This document shows, one piece after another, positions 54,752 to 64,000 of a DNA stretch of 64,000 nt. The notes below the pieces were generated by a model. It was not told where the DNA came from. It saw only the letters and a program-made list of their open reading frames with translations, and ran no database searches. Source of the stretch: Sphingobacterium thalpophilum (GTDB lineage: Bacteria; Bacteroidota; Bacteroidia; Sphingobacteriales; Sphingobacteriaceae); NCBI RefSeq assembly GCF_038396785.1, contig NZ_CP151087.1:1550001-1614000 (forward strand), read 5' to 3'. Positions within the stretch are counted from its first letter, which is position 1; the number at the start of each line of letters is the position of its first letter. The position numbers and the translations under genes were made by a program.

Positions 54752-57700
54752 ATGAGGAATCTATCCGCATTATTTTTGACATCCATGGTTGTATCGGTTG
54801 CCTATGGACAAACTTCGGTACAAGGAGTGGTCAAAGATGGCACAAGCATGATATCCATGCCTGGCGTCACCATTAGTATCAAAGGGAAAGCAGTATCTAC
54901 AAAAACCGACGCAACGGGGAAATTTCAAATCAATGCCTCTCCTACCGACTCACTGGTCTTTAACTTTCTGGGTTATCGCACACAAACGGTATACATTGGT
55001 AATCAAACGCAACTCAATGTATTCTTAGAAAATCAAAATCAAGCATTGGAAGAGGTTGTTGTTATCGGTTATGGTACACAAAAGAAAGCAGATCTGACCG
55101 GATCGATCAGCTCCTTGAAATCATCCGATATCACGAAGCAACCTGCCATGTCGGCAATGCAATCCATCCAAGGTAAAGCTGCAGGTATCAATATTATTGC
55201 AAATGAAGCTCCGGGGTCATCACCCAATGTCATTATCAGGGGCTTAGGAACTGCATTATCAGGACGGAATCCACTCTATATTGTCGACGGAATTGCACAA
55301 ACAGATATTAATAATATCAACCCATCCGATATTGAATCTATGGATGTTTTAAAAGATGCATCCTCCGCATCTATTTACGGTCTTCGGGCGGCTAATGGCG
55401 TTATTATCGTGACGACGAAGAAAGGTAAAACCGGAACAACAAACATCAATTATGAAAGCTTTGCGGGTATAAAAAACGTATTGAACCGCGTGAAAATGGC
55501 CAACGCTGATCAGTTTAGAATATTTGCAAATGAATACCTCACCTCGACCAATGGGTCTTACCGTTTAGCTGAGAATCAAAAATATAATACAGATTGGTAT
55601 GACGAATTATTACGTACAGGTTCTGTATTTAATAATGCTGTTAATATTTCTGGTGGAACTGAGAAAGTTGATTACTTCGTATCAGCAAACAATTATACCG
55701 AAAATGGTATTCTTGAAGGCTCAAAATTTGTAAGAAATACCATACGCAATAACAACGTATATAAATTTTTAAACAACCGCCTAAAGTTCAGCCAAAATTT
55801 AAATCTTACATTAACAAATGCAACACCTAAGCCTTATAGTGCTTTCACCACGGCTTACCGTCAGTCGCCACTTGCGCCCGTTATGTTTGATAATGGCCGT
55901 TACGGTTTAGGTCGTGTAAATACAACAACAGGTGTCGCTGGCATTGAGGCCGCACCAGGCCAAGCCATCGGAAATCTAAATTCTATTGGAAATCCAGTGT
56001 ATGAGGTTTTACGCCAAAATGAAAGAACAAATACGCTACGCTTACAAGGAAGTTTTGAGGGAGAATTTAAGATTACAGATTATCTGAAAATCAATTCGCG
56101 TATTGGCGGGAATAAATTTTATTCGAAACAACGGATTTTTAATAATGTAAAAGATCAATGGTTAAATGCTAATACTTTATTGAATGAATCTGATTTCATC
56201 AAATTAAAGGAAAACAATCCAAAAGCGCTTGATTATGTAGACAACAGCTTGAAATATGAAAATCTAGAACAATTCCGCTGGTCTATCGAGAATTTCTTAA
56301 CATTTAACAAGAATTTTGACAAGCATCATATTGAGGCGGTTGTGGGGATGTCGCGTGAGAAATACGACATAAACAGCATGAGTAGCCAAACGGGTTATAA
56401 TGTACCTGAACAAGAGCAATACTGGAATATCAATCTTGCAAAAGGAACAACCAATTATGGTATTGTTGCGCTGCAAACCTCTTATACCCCAAGAGCATTA
56501 GCTTCGTATTTTGGACGTTTGCAGTACAATTACGATAGCAAATATTATTTAACGGCAACATTGCGTAGAGATGGATCAAGTGTTTTCCGTAATACAGGAA
56601 AATACTGGGGTACATTTCCTTCGGTTGGTTTAGGATGGACGGTAACCAACGAAAGCTTTATGAAAGATGCCAGCTGGATTAATTTATTGAAAGTGCGCGG
56701 AAACTGGGGTAAATTAGGTAACCAAGATATCCCGCTAAATGTTTCCACAATTTTAACAAGTCCAGAAAGTTCAAATTACAACTACGTTTTTGGTCCTGAA
56801 CAGAATATGGTTTATGGAAGCGCATATGGCACTCCAGCCGTAAATCTAACCTGGGAAGTAACCAGAGAAACGGGCGCTGGCGTAGACTTTGCGTTTCTAA
56901 ACAATCAGCTTTCAGGATCCATTGACTACTATCATAAGCTGAATACCAATACTATTCTTGATGTCACACCGACTTACACCTCTCCATCCGAAAAAAACTT
57001 CTATGCGCATGGTGCTAAAGTATTAAACCAAGGTGTGGAAGTGGCCTTAAATTGGAACAAAAGTATAAGTCCGGAGTTCAGTTATACATTCGGTGTTAAT
57101 TATTCATACAATAAAAATAAAGTAACGGAAGTGGTCCCGGCTTATGACCGTGCTACTGGAGGCAGTTTAAATAATGGGGAGATTACCAAACAGCTTCGCG
57201 TTGGACAACCGATCTATGGCTGGTGGATGTTTGAGGCAAATGGTGTCTTTCAAGATGCGGAAGATGTAAAAAATTACCCATCGTTTGGCGCTGCAAAACC
57301 TGGCTATCTGAAGTACAAGGATCAAAATGAAGATGGTGTCATCGATTCCCGCGACAAGGTTTTCTTTGGATCATTTTTACCGACTTCAACATATGGTATC
57401 AATGTTGGTGTTAATTATAAAGCTATTGATTTTAATGTTTCCGGATATGGTGTCGCAGGCAATAAGGTTTACAATGGTTTAAATAGCGTTCGTTCCAATG
57501 CAGGTGAGAACATCGCGTTATCAACTTTTGAAAATCGCTGGACTGGCGCAGGTTCAACCAATGAACATCCCGGTGCAGAAAGAGCATATTGGGCTTCGAG
57601 TTATTTCCTCGAATCGGGCGCTTATTTCCGTATCAATAATATCACTGTAGGATACACTTTCAATAACTTATATAGCTCGAGATCTAAATTAAGATTATAT

Positions 57701-57853
57701 GTTACTGCTCAGAATCCATTTATATTTACGAATTATAGTGGTTTCTCTCCTGAACTTGCCGGCGACGGTAGTCCAAATTTAACTTCTGGTATTGAGCTTT
57801 CAGCTTATCCAACGACACGTAATTTCTTATTTGGACTTAACATGCAATTTTAA
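54752..57853 (+). CDS. SusC/RagA-family TonB-dependent outer-membrane transporter, PUL 2
   Basis: 1033 residues. Signal peptide to VAYGQ, regulatory-like domain (VQGVVKDGTSMISMPGVTIS), SusC box EVVVIGYGTQKKADLTGSIS, plug (NPLYIVDGIAQTDINNINPS, IYGLRAANGVIIVTTKKGK), barrel ending in FLFGLNMQF. It is paired with the SusD homologue 20 bases downstream and with GH144 and GH3 genes, so beta-1,2-glucan oligosaccharides are the likely cargo. Confidence 0.96.
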   Translation: MRNLSALFLTSMVVSVAYGQTSVQGVVKDGTSMISMPGVTISIKGKAVSTKTDATGKFQINASPTDSLVFNFLGYRTQTVYIGNQTQLNVFLENQNQALEEVVVIGYGTQKKADLTGSISSLKSSDITKQPAMSAMQSIQGKAAGINIIANEAPGSSPNVIIRGLGTALSGRNPLYIVDGIAQTDINNINPSDIESMDVLKDASSASIYGLRAANGVIIVTTKKGKTGTTNINYESFAGIKNVLNRVKMANADQFRIFANEYLTSTNGSYRLAENQKYNTDWYDELLRTGSVFNNAVNISGGTEKVDYFVSANNYTENGILEGSKFVRNTIRNNNVYKFLNNRLKFSQNLNLTLTNATPKPYSAFTTAYRQSPLAPVMFDNGRYGLGRVNTTTGVAGIEAAPGQAIGNLNSIGNPVYEVLRQNERTNTLRLQGSFEGEFKITDYLKINSRIGGNKFYSKQRIFNNVKDQWLNANTLLNESDFIKLKENNPKALDYVDNSLKYENLEQFRWSIENFLTFNKNFDKHHIEAVVGMSREKYDINSMSSQTGYNVPEQEQYWNINLAKGTTNYGIVALQTSYTPRALASYFGRLQYNYDSKYYLTATLRRDGSSVFRNTGKYWGTFPSVGLGWTVTNESFMKDASWINLLKVRGNWGKLGNQDIPLNVSTILTSPESSNYNYVFGPEQNMVYGSAYGTPAVNLTWEVTRETGAGVDFAFLNNQLSGSIDYYHKLNTNTILDVTPTYTSPSEKNFYAHGAKVLNQGVEVALNWNKSISPEFSYTFGVNYSYNKNKVTEVVPAYDRATGGSLNNGEITKQLRVGQPIYGWWMFEANGVFQDAEDVKNYPSFGAAKPGYLKYKDQNEDGVIDSRDKVFFGSFLPTSTYGINVGVNYKAIDFNVSGYGVAGNKVYNGLNSVRSNAGENIALSTFENRWTGAGSTNEHPGAERAYWASSYFLESGAYFRINNITVGYTFNNLYSSRSKLRLYVTAQNPFIFTNYSGFSPELAGDGSPNLTSGIELSAYPTTRNFLFGLNMQF

Positions 57854-57873
57854 TCACCTTAGTTTTGAAGACA

Positions 57874-59304
57874 ATGAAAATTAACAAACTTTATATAGCA
57901 ATTCTTCTTAGTGGGGGCATTGCATTGCAAGGCTGTAAAGACAACAACTTCTTAGATGTACCTTCTAAAGAATATGTTGAAGCCGAAGACAGTGAAGAAA
58001 TCTACACACCCGAGCAATTTGTCAATGGTGTATATGGAATGTTTACTGATTGGGATTATTCTTTCTCTTACATCGGTATCACGGACATGCTTTCCGATAA
58101 TGCGGATAAAGGTAGTTCAGCGACAGATGCCGGTGGTGACAAGTTAAGTTTAGACGAGTTGACTTACACTTCAACAACGGGTTCCTTTCTTTCCATGTGG
58201 ACACGTTGGTATAAATCCATAGGGCGGGCTACACAAGCTATTGCATACACAGAAAAATTTGGACTGACAGACGAAGCTTATAAAAACAGATTGATTGCCG
58301 AAGCTCGTTTTCTGCGTGCATTGAACTATTTCTATCTTGTCCGCGGATGGGGCGATGTTCCTATCCAAGAACGTGATTTAATAAAAAGAGAACCCGCAGC
58401 TGAAGTTTACGCCTATATTGAAGCGGATTTACAATTTGCTATCAACAATCTTCCACTCAAATCTGCTTATGCTGCAAAAGATTTAGGTAGAGCGACCAAA
58501 GGTGCCGCACAAGGGTTATTGTCGAAAGTCTATTTGTATCAAAGCAAATGGCAACAAGCTGCCGACATGGCGAAAACTGTCATCACATCTGGAGGATATA
58601 GTCTCGAACCGGATTACGCAACAATTTGGCGTTTGGCTGGGGAAAATGGTCCCGAATCATTATTTGAATTTCAAGCAAGGGGCACCTCTATCGCACATGG
58701 TATCCAACAATATAGTCAAGTACAGGCACCTCGTGGAGGAGCGGTCAACTTAGGCTGGGGTTTTAATATCCCAAGCCAAAACTTATTGGATGCCTTCAAT
58801 GCCGAAAAAGACAATATCCGCCGGGATGCCACAATTATTTTCAGGGGTGAAACCCTTTACGATGGCCGTCTGATTGACAATGGTGTAGAAAACCCAATGT
58901 ATAATGAAAAAGCGTATTCCTCAGCAAATGGAGGTGCCGCTGACGGTGATAAAAACGTACGTTACCTCCGTCTGGGTGAAATTTATCTTATCCTGGCCGA
59001 AGCCGCAAATGAGGTTGGCAATAGCAGTGAAGCGCTGAATGCATTAAATACCGTGCGCACACGTGTAAAATTAGCCAACGTAACGACAACCGACCAAGCG
59101 CAGCTCCGTCAATTGATCTGGAAAGAAAGACGTCTTGAATTGGCATTTGAACACGACCGTTGGTTTGATTTGGTGCGTACAAAACAGGCAAAAACAGCCA
59201 TGGCTGCCAATGGAAAAACTTTCCAGGATAAAATGTTGCTTTTTCCAATTCCAGAGAATCAACGTATCCAAACACCAGAAATGCCTCAAAATACCGGTTG
59301 GTAA
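57874..59304 (+). CDS. SusD/RagB-family glycan-binding lipoprotein, PUL 2
   Basis: 476 residues from ATG 57874 (an in-frame TTG at 57865 is the only upstream alternative). Lipoprotein signal LLSGGIALQGC. SusD pattern: NNFLDVPSKEYVE, RLIAEARFLRALNYFYLVRG, WGDVPIQ, and the C-terminal LIWKERRLELAFEHDRWFDL. Surface binding partner of the preceding SusC. A strong terminator follows within 22 bases. Confidence 0.95.
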   Translation: MKINKLYIAILLSGGIALQGCKDNNFLDVPSKEYVEAEDSEEIYTPEQFVNGVYGMFTDWDYSFSYIGITDMLSDNADKGSSATDAGGDKLSLDELTYTSTTGSFLSMWTRWYKSIGRATQAIAYTEKFGLTDEAYKNRLIAEARFLRALNYFYLVRGWGDVPIQERDLIKREPAAEVYAYIEADLQFAINNLPLKSAYAAKDLGRATKGAAQGLLSKVYLYQSKWQQAADMAKTVITSGGYSLEPDYATIWRLAGENGPESLFEFQARGTSIAHGIQQYSQVQAPRGGAVNLGWGFNIPSQNLLDAFNAEKDNIRRDATIIFRGETLYDGRLIDNGVENPMYNEKAYSSANGGAADGDKNVRYLRLGEIYLILAEAANEVGNSSEALNALNTVRTRVKLANVTTTDQAQLRQLIWKERRLELAFEHDRWFDLVRTKQAKTAMAANGKTFQDKMLLFPIPENQRIQTPEMPQNTGW

Positions 59305-59325
59305 TAATTTACACAAAATAACGCA

Positions 59326-59359
59326 GTTCAAACGACCATAGGTCGTTTGAACATTTTTT
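59326..59359 (+). terminator. Intrinsic terminator between susD and the GH144 gene
   Basis: Perfect 12-bp stem GTTCAAACGACC (59326-59337) and GGTCGTTTGAAC (59341-59352), a 3-base loop (ATA), and ATTTTTT. It should stop a share of susCD transcripts and lower expression of the enzymes downstream. Confidence 0.85.
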
Positions 59360-59380
59360 CAAGAATTAAACAACATATCC

Positions 59381-60766
59381 ATGAGAAAACGAATAGCATA
59401 TCCAGCACTTAGCGGTATAGCTTTGGCGCTTATTCTCAGCAGTTCGTGCCAAAACACTGCTAATAGCAGTCCAGACAGTCCCTCAAAAATTGATTCAACC
59501 AGCGGAAGCAAGATCAATGAAGATTCGCTATTGACCACTATTCAGCAACATACATTTCAATATTTTTGGGAGGGTGCCGAACCTACTTCTGGTCTCGCTA
59601 GAGAACGCATCCATATGGATGGTGTATACACCCAAAATGATCGTAATGTCGTGACCATAGGTGGTAGTGGCTTCGGACTCATGGGTATGATTGTCGCGAT
59701 GGAACGTGGTTTTATCAGCCAGGAACAAGGCATTCAAAAGTTGAATCACATCATGGATTATCTAGGCAAAATCGAACGGTTTAAAGGAGCTTGGGCACAC
59801 TGGTACGATGGAGAACTGGGTACAGCGAAACCGTTCAGTGAAAAAGATAACGGTGGCGACATTGTCGAAACGGCTTTCTTAGCGCAGGGATTAATTGCTA
59901 TCCGGGAGTATCTAAAAGATAAAGGTGATTCCGCCAAACTGATCGCTCAAAAAGCAGACAAGCTATGGAAAGAAATCAATTGGAATCACTATACAAACGG
60001 ACAAAATGTTATTTATTGGCATTGGAGCCCTAAATTTAACTTCCAGCAAAATCATCCCGTCAGAGGATATGACGAGTGTCTTATTACCTATATTTTGGCA
60101 GCCTCATCCCCTACTTATCCGATTGCACCCCAGGTGTATCACGAGGGATGGGCAAGATCTGGTGCAATTAAAAGCTCCGCTAAAAAATATGACATTCCAC
60201 TCGTGCTAAAGCACAATGCCAAAGAAGGTGAAGTGGGCCCGCTCTTCTGGGAACATTACTCCTATCTAGGATTGAGCCCCAAAGGATTAAAAGACCAATA
60301 CGCAGATTATTGGGAAGCGACAAGCAATCATGTTAAGATCAATTTGGCATACGCCGATCTGAACCCAAAAGGGTACAAAGGCTATGGTTCAACGAAAGGT
60401 TGGGGCTGGACGGCCAGCTATTCCATCAACGGTTACGATGCACATCATCCAGACAACGATCCTGGTGTGATCTCCCCTACAGCGGCTTTATCGTCTATGC
60501 CCTACGCCCCACATGAAAGCATACAGTTTGCACAATACTTAAACAATCAGCTCGGCAATAAAATCTGGGGTAAATATGGCTACTATGATGCCTATAGTGA
60601 AACGGCAAATTGGTATCCACAACGTTATTTAGCCATCGATCAGGGGCCTATTATTGTCATGATCGAAAACTACAGAACCGGAAAAGTCTGGGACCTATTT
60701 ATGCAGGCTCCAGAAATTCAACAAGGACTAAAGAAACTCGGTTTTACCAGTCCTTATTTAAAGTAG
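59381..60766 (+). CDS. GH144-type endo-beta-1,2-glucanase (glucoamylase-like PF10091 fold), lipoprotein
   Basis: 461 residues. Lipoprotein signal LALILSSSC. The (alpha/alpha)6 family pattern: HTFQYFWEGAEPTSGLARER, TIGGSGFGLMGMIVAMERGF, GDIVETAFLAQGLIAIREYL, GYDECLITYILAASSP, GPLFWEHYSYLGLSPKGL, and SAYxxxD-type PQRYLAIDQGPIIVMIENY. GH144 members characterised in Bacteroidota cleave beta-1,2-glucan to sophorose and longer oligosaccharides. It sits between susCD and a GH3 beta-glucosidase, a coherent degradation set. The older annotation for such proteins is glucoamylase. Confidence 0.88.
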   Translation: MRKRIAYPALSGIALALILSSSCQNTANSSPDSPSKIDSTSGSKINEDSLLTTIQQHTFQYFWEGAEPTSGLARERIHMDGVYTQNDRNVVTIGGSGFGLMGMIVAMERGFISQEQGIQKLNHIMDYLGKIERFKGAWAHWYDGELGTAKPFSEKDNGGDIVETAFLAQGLIAIREYLKDKGDSAKLIAQKADKLWKEINWNHYTNGQNVIYWHWSPKFNFQQNHPVRGYDECLITYILAASSPTYPIAPQVYHEGWARSGAIKSSAKKYDIPLVLKHNAKEGEVGPLFWEHYSYLGLSPKGLKDQYADYWEATSNHVKINLAYADLNPKGYKGYGSTKGWGWTASYSINGYDAHHPDNDPGVISPTAALSSMPYAPHESIQFAQYLNNQLGNKIWGKYGYYDAYSETANWYPQRYLAIDQGPIIVMIENYRTGKVWDLFMQAPEIQQGLKKLGFTSPYLK

Positions 60767-60779
60767 TGGCCTATGGAAT

Positions 60780-60808
60780 CATTTTCAATCCGTCACACGT
60801 TGAAAATG
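60780..60808. other. Inverted repeat between GH144 and GH3 genes
   Basis: CATTTTCAA (60780-60788) and TTGAAAATG (60800-60808) with an 11-base spacer, 14 bases after the GH144 stop. No T-run follows, so it may be a transcript-stabilising hairpin or a protein site rather than a terminator. Confidence 0.35.
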
Positions 60809-60931
60809 GTTCCTTCCACGAAAATAACAGGACATCTGATCAAGAAAACTCAGGGATCATCTTGAGCACTTGACATAAACTTACCCTATTGCGCGGAAAG
60901 CAAAATCCACGCGCACAAAAAAAATAATACG

Positions 60932-63208
60932 ATGAAAAAAGTAGTAGGTACTTTCCTTCTTGCATTGCTCGCCTGGCATACAAGTCCAGCGCAATCCAAT
61001 CCGAAAATGGACACATTCATTGATCAGCTTATGGCTAAGATGACTGTCGAAGAAAAGATTGGACAACTTAATTTGGTAACCGGTGGCGAAGCGACAACTG
61101 GAACCACTGTATCCACCGATGTGGATACCAAAATTAGAAACGGCCAAATCGGTGGTATTTTCAGCATGAGCACACCAGCGAAAATTCGCAAAACGCAAGA
61201 AATAGCCGTCAAGCAATCCCGCTTAAAAATACCCATCATTTTTGGGATGGATGTCATTCACGGTTATCGTACGGTATTCCCAATTCCCTTAGGTCTTGCT
61301 GCTACCTGGGATATGAACTTGATTCAACAATCGGCACGTATTGCCGCCGAAGAAGCTACCGCTGATGGAATTAATTGGGCATTTTCGCCCATGGTCGATA
61401 TCTCGCGCGATCCACGCTGGGGCCGTATTTCCGAAGGTGCGGGTGAAGATACCTATCTAAGCTCGCGAGTTGCAGAAGCCATCGTCCATGGCTTCCAAGG
61501 GGATAACCTGGCAGCACATAACACCATGATGGCCTGTGTCAAACACTTCGCCTTATATGGTGCAGCCGAAGGTGGTCGTGATTACAATAGCACGGATATG
61601 AGCCTTCACCGCATGTACAACGAATATCTACCTCCTTATAAAGCAGCGATAGATGCGGGAGCAGGAAGTATCATGACTTCTTTTAACGATATCAATGGTG
61701 TCCCTGCCTCGGCAAATAAATGGTTAATGACGGATGTGTTACGTAAGCAATGGGGCTTTAAAGGATTGGTCGTAACTGATTACACTGCTGTAAACGAATT
61801 AACAGCACATGGCCTCGGTGACCTCCAACAGGTCTCGGCCTTAAGCCTGAATGCTGGCGTTGATATGGATATGGTCGGTGAAGGGTTTCTGACGACATTA
61901 AAAAAATCTTTAGATGCGGGCAAGGTCAAAATAGCAGACATCGATAGGGCCTGCCGGTTTGTTTTGGAAGCCAAGTATAAATTAGGCTTATTTGACGATC
62001 CCTACCGCTATTGTGACGAAAAACGGGCAAAAACTGTAATCGGATCGGCTGCCAATCATGCAAAAGCCCGGGAAATTGCAGCAAAATCTTTTGTCTTGCT
62101 GAAAAATGAAAACCAAGCACTTCCATTAAAAAAAACAGGTACAATTGCTGTCATTGGTCCATTAGCCAATTCAGGTCCAAATATGCCCGGAACGTGGAGT
62201 GTCAGTGCTGAATTGGACAAAACAGCCTCTTTAGTGGAGGGAATGAAAGCCGTGTTGGGTAATCAAGTCAATATCCTCACACACCTGGGCAGCAATCTGT
62301 TGGAAGATCCAATTTACCAAAAGCATGCAACCATGTTTGGCCGTACCATAACACGCGATTCCCGAAAAGAAGAGGAGATCATCGCAGACGCTGTAAAAGT
62401 TGCTCAACAATCCGATGTGGTCGTGGCTGCCCTTGGTGAATCATCAGAAATGTCGGGTGAAAGCTCCAGTCGCTCCGAATTGGATATTCCGAAAAATCAA
62501 CAGAACCTGTTAAAAGCATTACTGGCAACAGGAAAACCAGTTGTATTGGTGTTATTTACGGGTAGACCACTTACGCTTACTTGGGAAGATGCTCACGTAC
62601 CAGCCATATTAAACGTGTGGTTTGGCGGAACGGAAACAGGAAAAGCAGTAGCCGATGTCTTATTTGGGGACGTCGTTCCTTCAGGTAAGATTACCGCCAC
62701 CTTCCCACGCAATGTTGGTCAGATTCCGATCTATTATGCGCATAAAAACACCGGTAGACCCTACGGAAACTCGGGCGATTTTGAAAAATTCAAATCAAAT
62801 TATCTCGATGTAAGCAATTCCCCACTCTACCCTTTTGGTTATGGATTAAGTTATACGACGTTTACCTATGGTGAAATTCGTCTTGACCGCAACACAATTG
62901 ACGATAAAGGTACGCTGCAAGCAAGTATCGACATCCGCAATACAGGAAACTATGATGCGGAAGAAACCGTGCAGCTCTATATCCAGGATGTTGTTGGTTC
63001 TGTCACGCGTCCTGTAAAAGAATTAAAAGGCTTTCAAAAAATATTCCTCAAAAAAGGAGAGCAAAAAACGGTAAACTTTAACATCAAAGTAAATGATCTC
63101 AAATTTTTTGACAACAATCTGAATTACGTTGCCGAACCAGGAACTTTCAAAGTCTACATTGGTCCCAACAGCCGTGATGTCAAAGAAAAAGAGTTTGAAT
63201 TGCTTTAA
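60932..63208 (+). CDS. GH3 beta-glucosidase (BglX-like)
   Basis: 758 residues, like BglX. Signal peptide to SPAQS. N-terminal barrel: KIPIIFGMDVIHGYRTVFPI, INWAFSPMVDISRDPRWGR, ACVKHFALYGAAEGGRDYN, and the nucleophile Asp in GLVVTDYTAVNEL. C-terminal sandwich domain with LGESSEMSGESSSRSEL (acid/base region) and a fibronectin-III-like tail (VQLYIQDVVGSVTRPVKELK). It would hydrolyse sophoro-oligosaccharides to glucose in the periplasm. Last enzyme gene of PUL 2, with a terminator 23 bases after its stop. Confidence 0.95.
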   Translation: MKKVVGTFLLALLAWHTSPAQSNPKMDTFIDQLMAKMTVEEKIGQLNLVTGGEATTGTTVSTDVDTKIRNGQIGGIFSMSTPAKIRKTQEIAVKQSRLKIPIIFGMDVIHGYRTVFPIPLGLAATWDMNLIQQSARIAAEEATADGINWAFSPMVDISRDPRWGRISEGAGEDTYLSSRVAEAIVHGFQGDNLAAHNTMMACVKHFALYGAAEGGRDYNSTDMSLHRMYNEYLPPYKAAIDAGAGSIMTSFNDINGVPASANKWLMTDVLRKQWGFKGLVVTDYTAVNELTAHGLGDLQQVSALSLNAGVDMDMVGEGFLTTLKKSLDAGKVKIADIDRACRFVLEAKYKLGLFDDPYRYCDEKRAKTVIGSAANHAKAREIAAKSFVLLKNENQALPLKKTGTIAVIGPLANSGPNMPGTWSVSAELDKTASLVEGMKAVLGNQVNILTHLGSNLLEDPIYQKHATMFGRTITRDSRKEEEIIADAVKVAQQSDVVVAALGESSEMSGESSSRSELDIPKNQQNLLKALLATGKPVVLVLFTGRPLTLTWEDAHVPAILNVWFGGTETGKAVADVLFGDVVPSGKITATFPRNVGQIPIYYAHKNTGRPYGNSGDFEKFKSNYLDVSNSPLYPFGYGLSYTTFTYGEIRLDRNTIDDKGTLQASIDIRNTGNYDAEETVQLYIQDVVGSVTRPVKELKGFQKIFLKKGEQKTVNFNIKVNDLKFFDNNLNYVAEPGTFKVYIGPNSRDVKEKEFELL

Positions 63209-63231
63209 ATCTATTGCATCTCTATAAAAAA

Positions 63232-63266
63232 ACAAGGCGACACTTCGAAAATAAGTGCCGCCTTGT
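63232..63266. terminator. Bidirectional terminator after the GH3 gene
   Basis: ACAAGGCGACACTT (63232-63245) pairs with AAGTGCCGCCTTGT (63253-63266), 13 of 14 positions, 7-base loop. It separates the convergent GH3 and sulfatase genes. Confidence 0.8.
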
Positions 63267-63308
63267 CTATGTTTAACGATGTCTATGTTTAGTCATTGCT
63301 ATTTCTAG

Positions 63309-64000
63309 CTACTTCATATTCCCATCAAAGCTTTCAAACAATAAACGCAATTCCGCCGCTTTTTCTGGATATTCCGTTAAAATATTGGTTCTTTCACTTG
63401 GATCCCAGGCAATGTTATGTAATTCTTCAATAGCATCATAAGGCTTACCCGAAATCTGATTGACTCCACCCGCTATCCGACGATACTTCCAGTCACCTGA
63501 CCGAACCGCCTCAACATGTCCATAATTCACCAAAAATATTGGTCTATGTGCTGTTTTTAAATCTTCCGATTTGCCGTTCAATAAAGAATCGATCGCTTGA
63601 CCATCGATAGATTTCTTCGGCAATGATGCACCGGTCCATTTGGCGATGGTCGGCAACACATCCAAGTTGCTAATTGCCTGTCGAAGAACTTTCCCTTCTT
63701 GGGCATAACCTTTTCCATAAATAATGAACGGTACACGGACGCCACCTTCTGTTGTTTCGGCTTTCGACCCTTTGAAGACACCTGCAGTACCCACATGCCA
63801 GTTCTTTGTAGCGTGATCGTCAGACATTCGCGATGGATAAGCTATCCAGGGACCATTATCACTTGAAAAAATTAAAATGGTGTTATCGGCGAGGCCTTTT
63901 CGCTCAACCGTTTTCCAGAGCTCCGAAAAATTATGATCCAGCTCCTGCATCACCGCACCCAGAGGGCCTGCATTTTGCTGATCTGCAAATCGGTTCTTTT
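63309..64000 (-). CDS. Arylsulfatase-family protein, C-terminal part (5' end outside window)
   Basis: The frame is open from the stop at 63309 to the window edge (230 codons). Motifs of the sulfatase C-terminal half: ADNTILIFSSDNGPW, FKGSKAETTEGGVRVPFIIY, ISNLDVLPTIAKWTGASLP and PIFLVNYGHVEAVRSGDWKY. The formylglycine active-site region lies outside, so activity and substrate cannot be judged. It converges on the GH3 gene and may belong to a further carbohydrate locus to the right. Confidence 0.9.
   Translation of the reverse strand, partial: KNRFADQQNAGPLGAVMQELDHNFSELWKTVERKGLADNTILIFSSDNGPWIAYPSRMSDDHATKNWHVGTAGVFKGSKAETTEGGVRVPFIIYGKGYAQEGKVLRQAISNLDVLPTIAKWTGASLPKKSIDGQAIDSLLNGKSEDLKTAHRPIFLVNYGHVEAVRSGDWKYRRIAGGVNQISGKPYDAIEELHNIAWDPSERTNILTEYPEKAAELRLLFESFDGNMK

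Overview
The window looks like a chromosome segment of a Bacteroidota bacterium, most likely a Sphingobacteriaceae member such as Sphingobacterium. The grounds are two SusC/SusD polysaccharide-utilisation loci (PULs), a hybrid two-component regulator, many lipoproteins, and several promoters of the Bacteroidota type (TTTG, about 20 bases, TAnnTTTG). No rRNA, tRNA, CRISPR array, insertion sequence or prophage was recognised. Genus assignment is inference from gene content.

Layout. 1-5032 (minus strand): an inositol-head-group cluster with inositol-3-phosphate synthase, a sugar-phosphate-type nucleotidyltransferase, an ATP-grasp enzyme that resembles inositol-phosphate kinases, a CDP-alcohol phosphotransferase and a UPF0104-type membrane protein. 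5670-12955: a secreted CocE/NonD hydrolase, a divergent CynX/NimT-type MFS exporter and AraC regulator, a NYN/LOTUS RNA-processing-type protein, a DUF2625 protein and a DinB/YfiT protein. 13034-18312 (minus): two tandem paralogous WG/Sel1-repeat proteins, the upstream one frameshifted, and a small membrane protein. 18487-19665: two lipoproteins. 19802-24676 (minus): a five-gene NAD salvage operon ending in an NrtR-type Nudix regulator, with two near-identical palindromic operators flanking its promoter. 25351-27491: three genes (unknown helical protein, exported ankyrin-like protein, YiiX-type hydrolase). 27510-30190 (minus): Gfo/Idh/MocA oxidoreductase, M20 amidohydrolase and a 5'-truncated sodium/solute symporter. 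30389-31582: a Bcr/CflA-type MFS exporter.

31831-51283 (minus) is PUL 1: SusC, SusD, GH29, GH2, GH95 (broken by an in-frame TAA), an alginate-lyase-family protein, a GH88/beta-helix fusion and a hybrid two-component regulator, all in one direction. The set points to a fucosylated, uronic-acid-containing polysaccharide. 51601-63208 (plus) is PUL 2: a membrane-tethered LuxR-type sensor-regulator, SusC, SusD, a GH144 (endo-beta-1,2-glucanase family) protein and a GH3 beta-glucosidase, which fits beta-1,2-glucan use. A sulfatase runs off the right edge.

The most interesting non-coding signal is a 67-nt element present twice (9819-9885 and 31701-31767) with one mismatch. Each copy has its own Bacteroidota -7 box at the same spacing and its own intrinsic terminator with a C-rich loop, and each sits downstream of an unrelated gene. 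It behaves like a duplicated, free-standing small RNA that I do not recognise. The most interesting protein signal is the ATP-grasp enzyme in the inositol cluster. Three lesions (GH95 nonsense, WG/Sel1 frameshift, truncated symporter) indicate recent gene decay or, for the first two, possible sequencing error.
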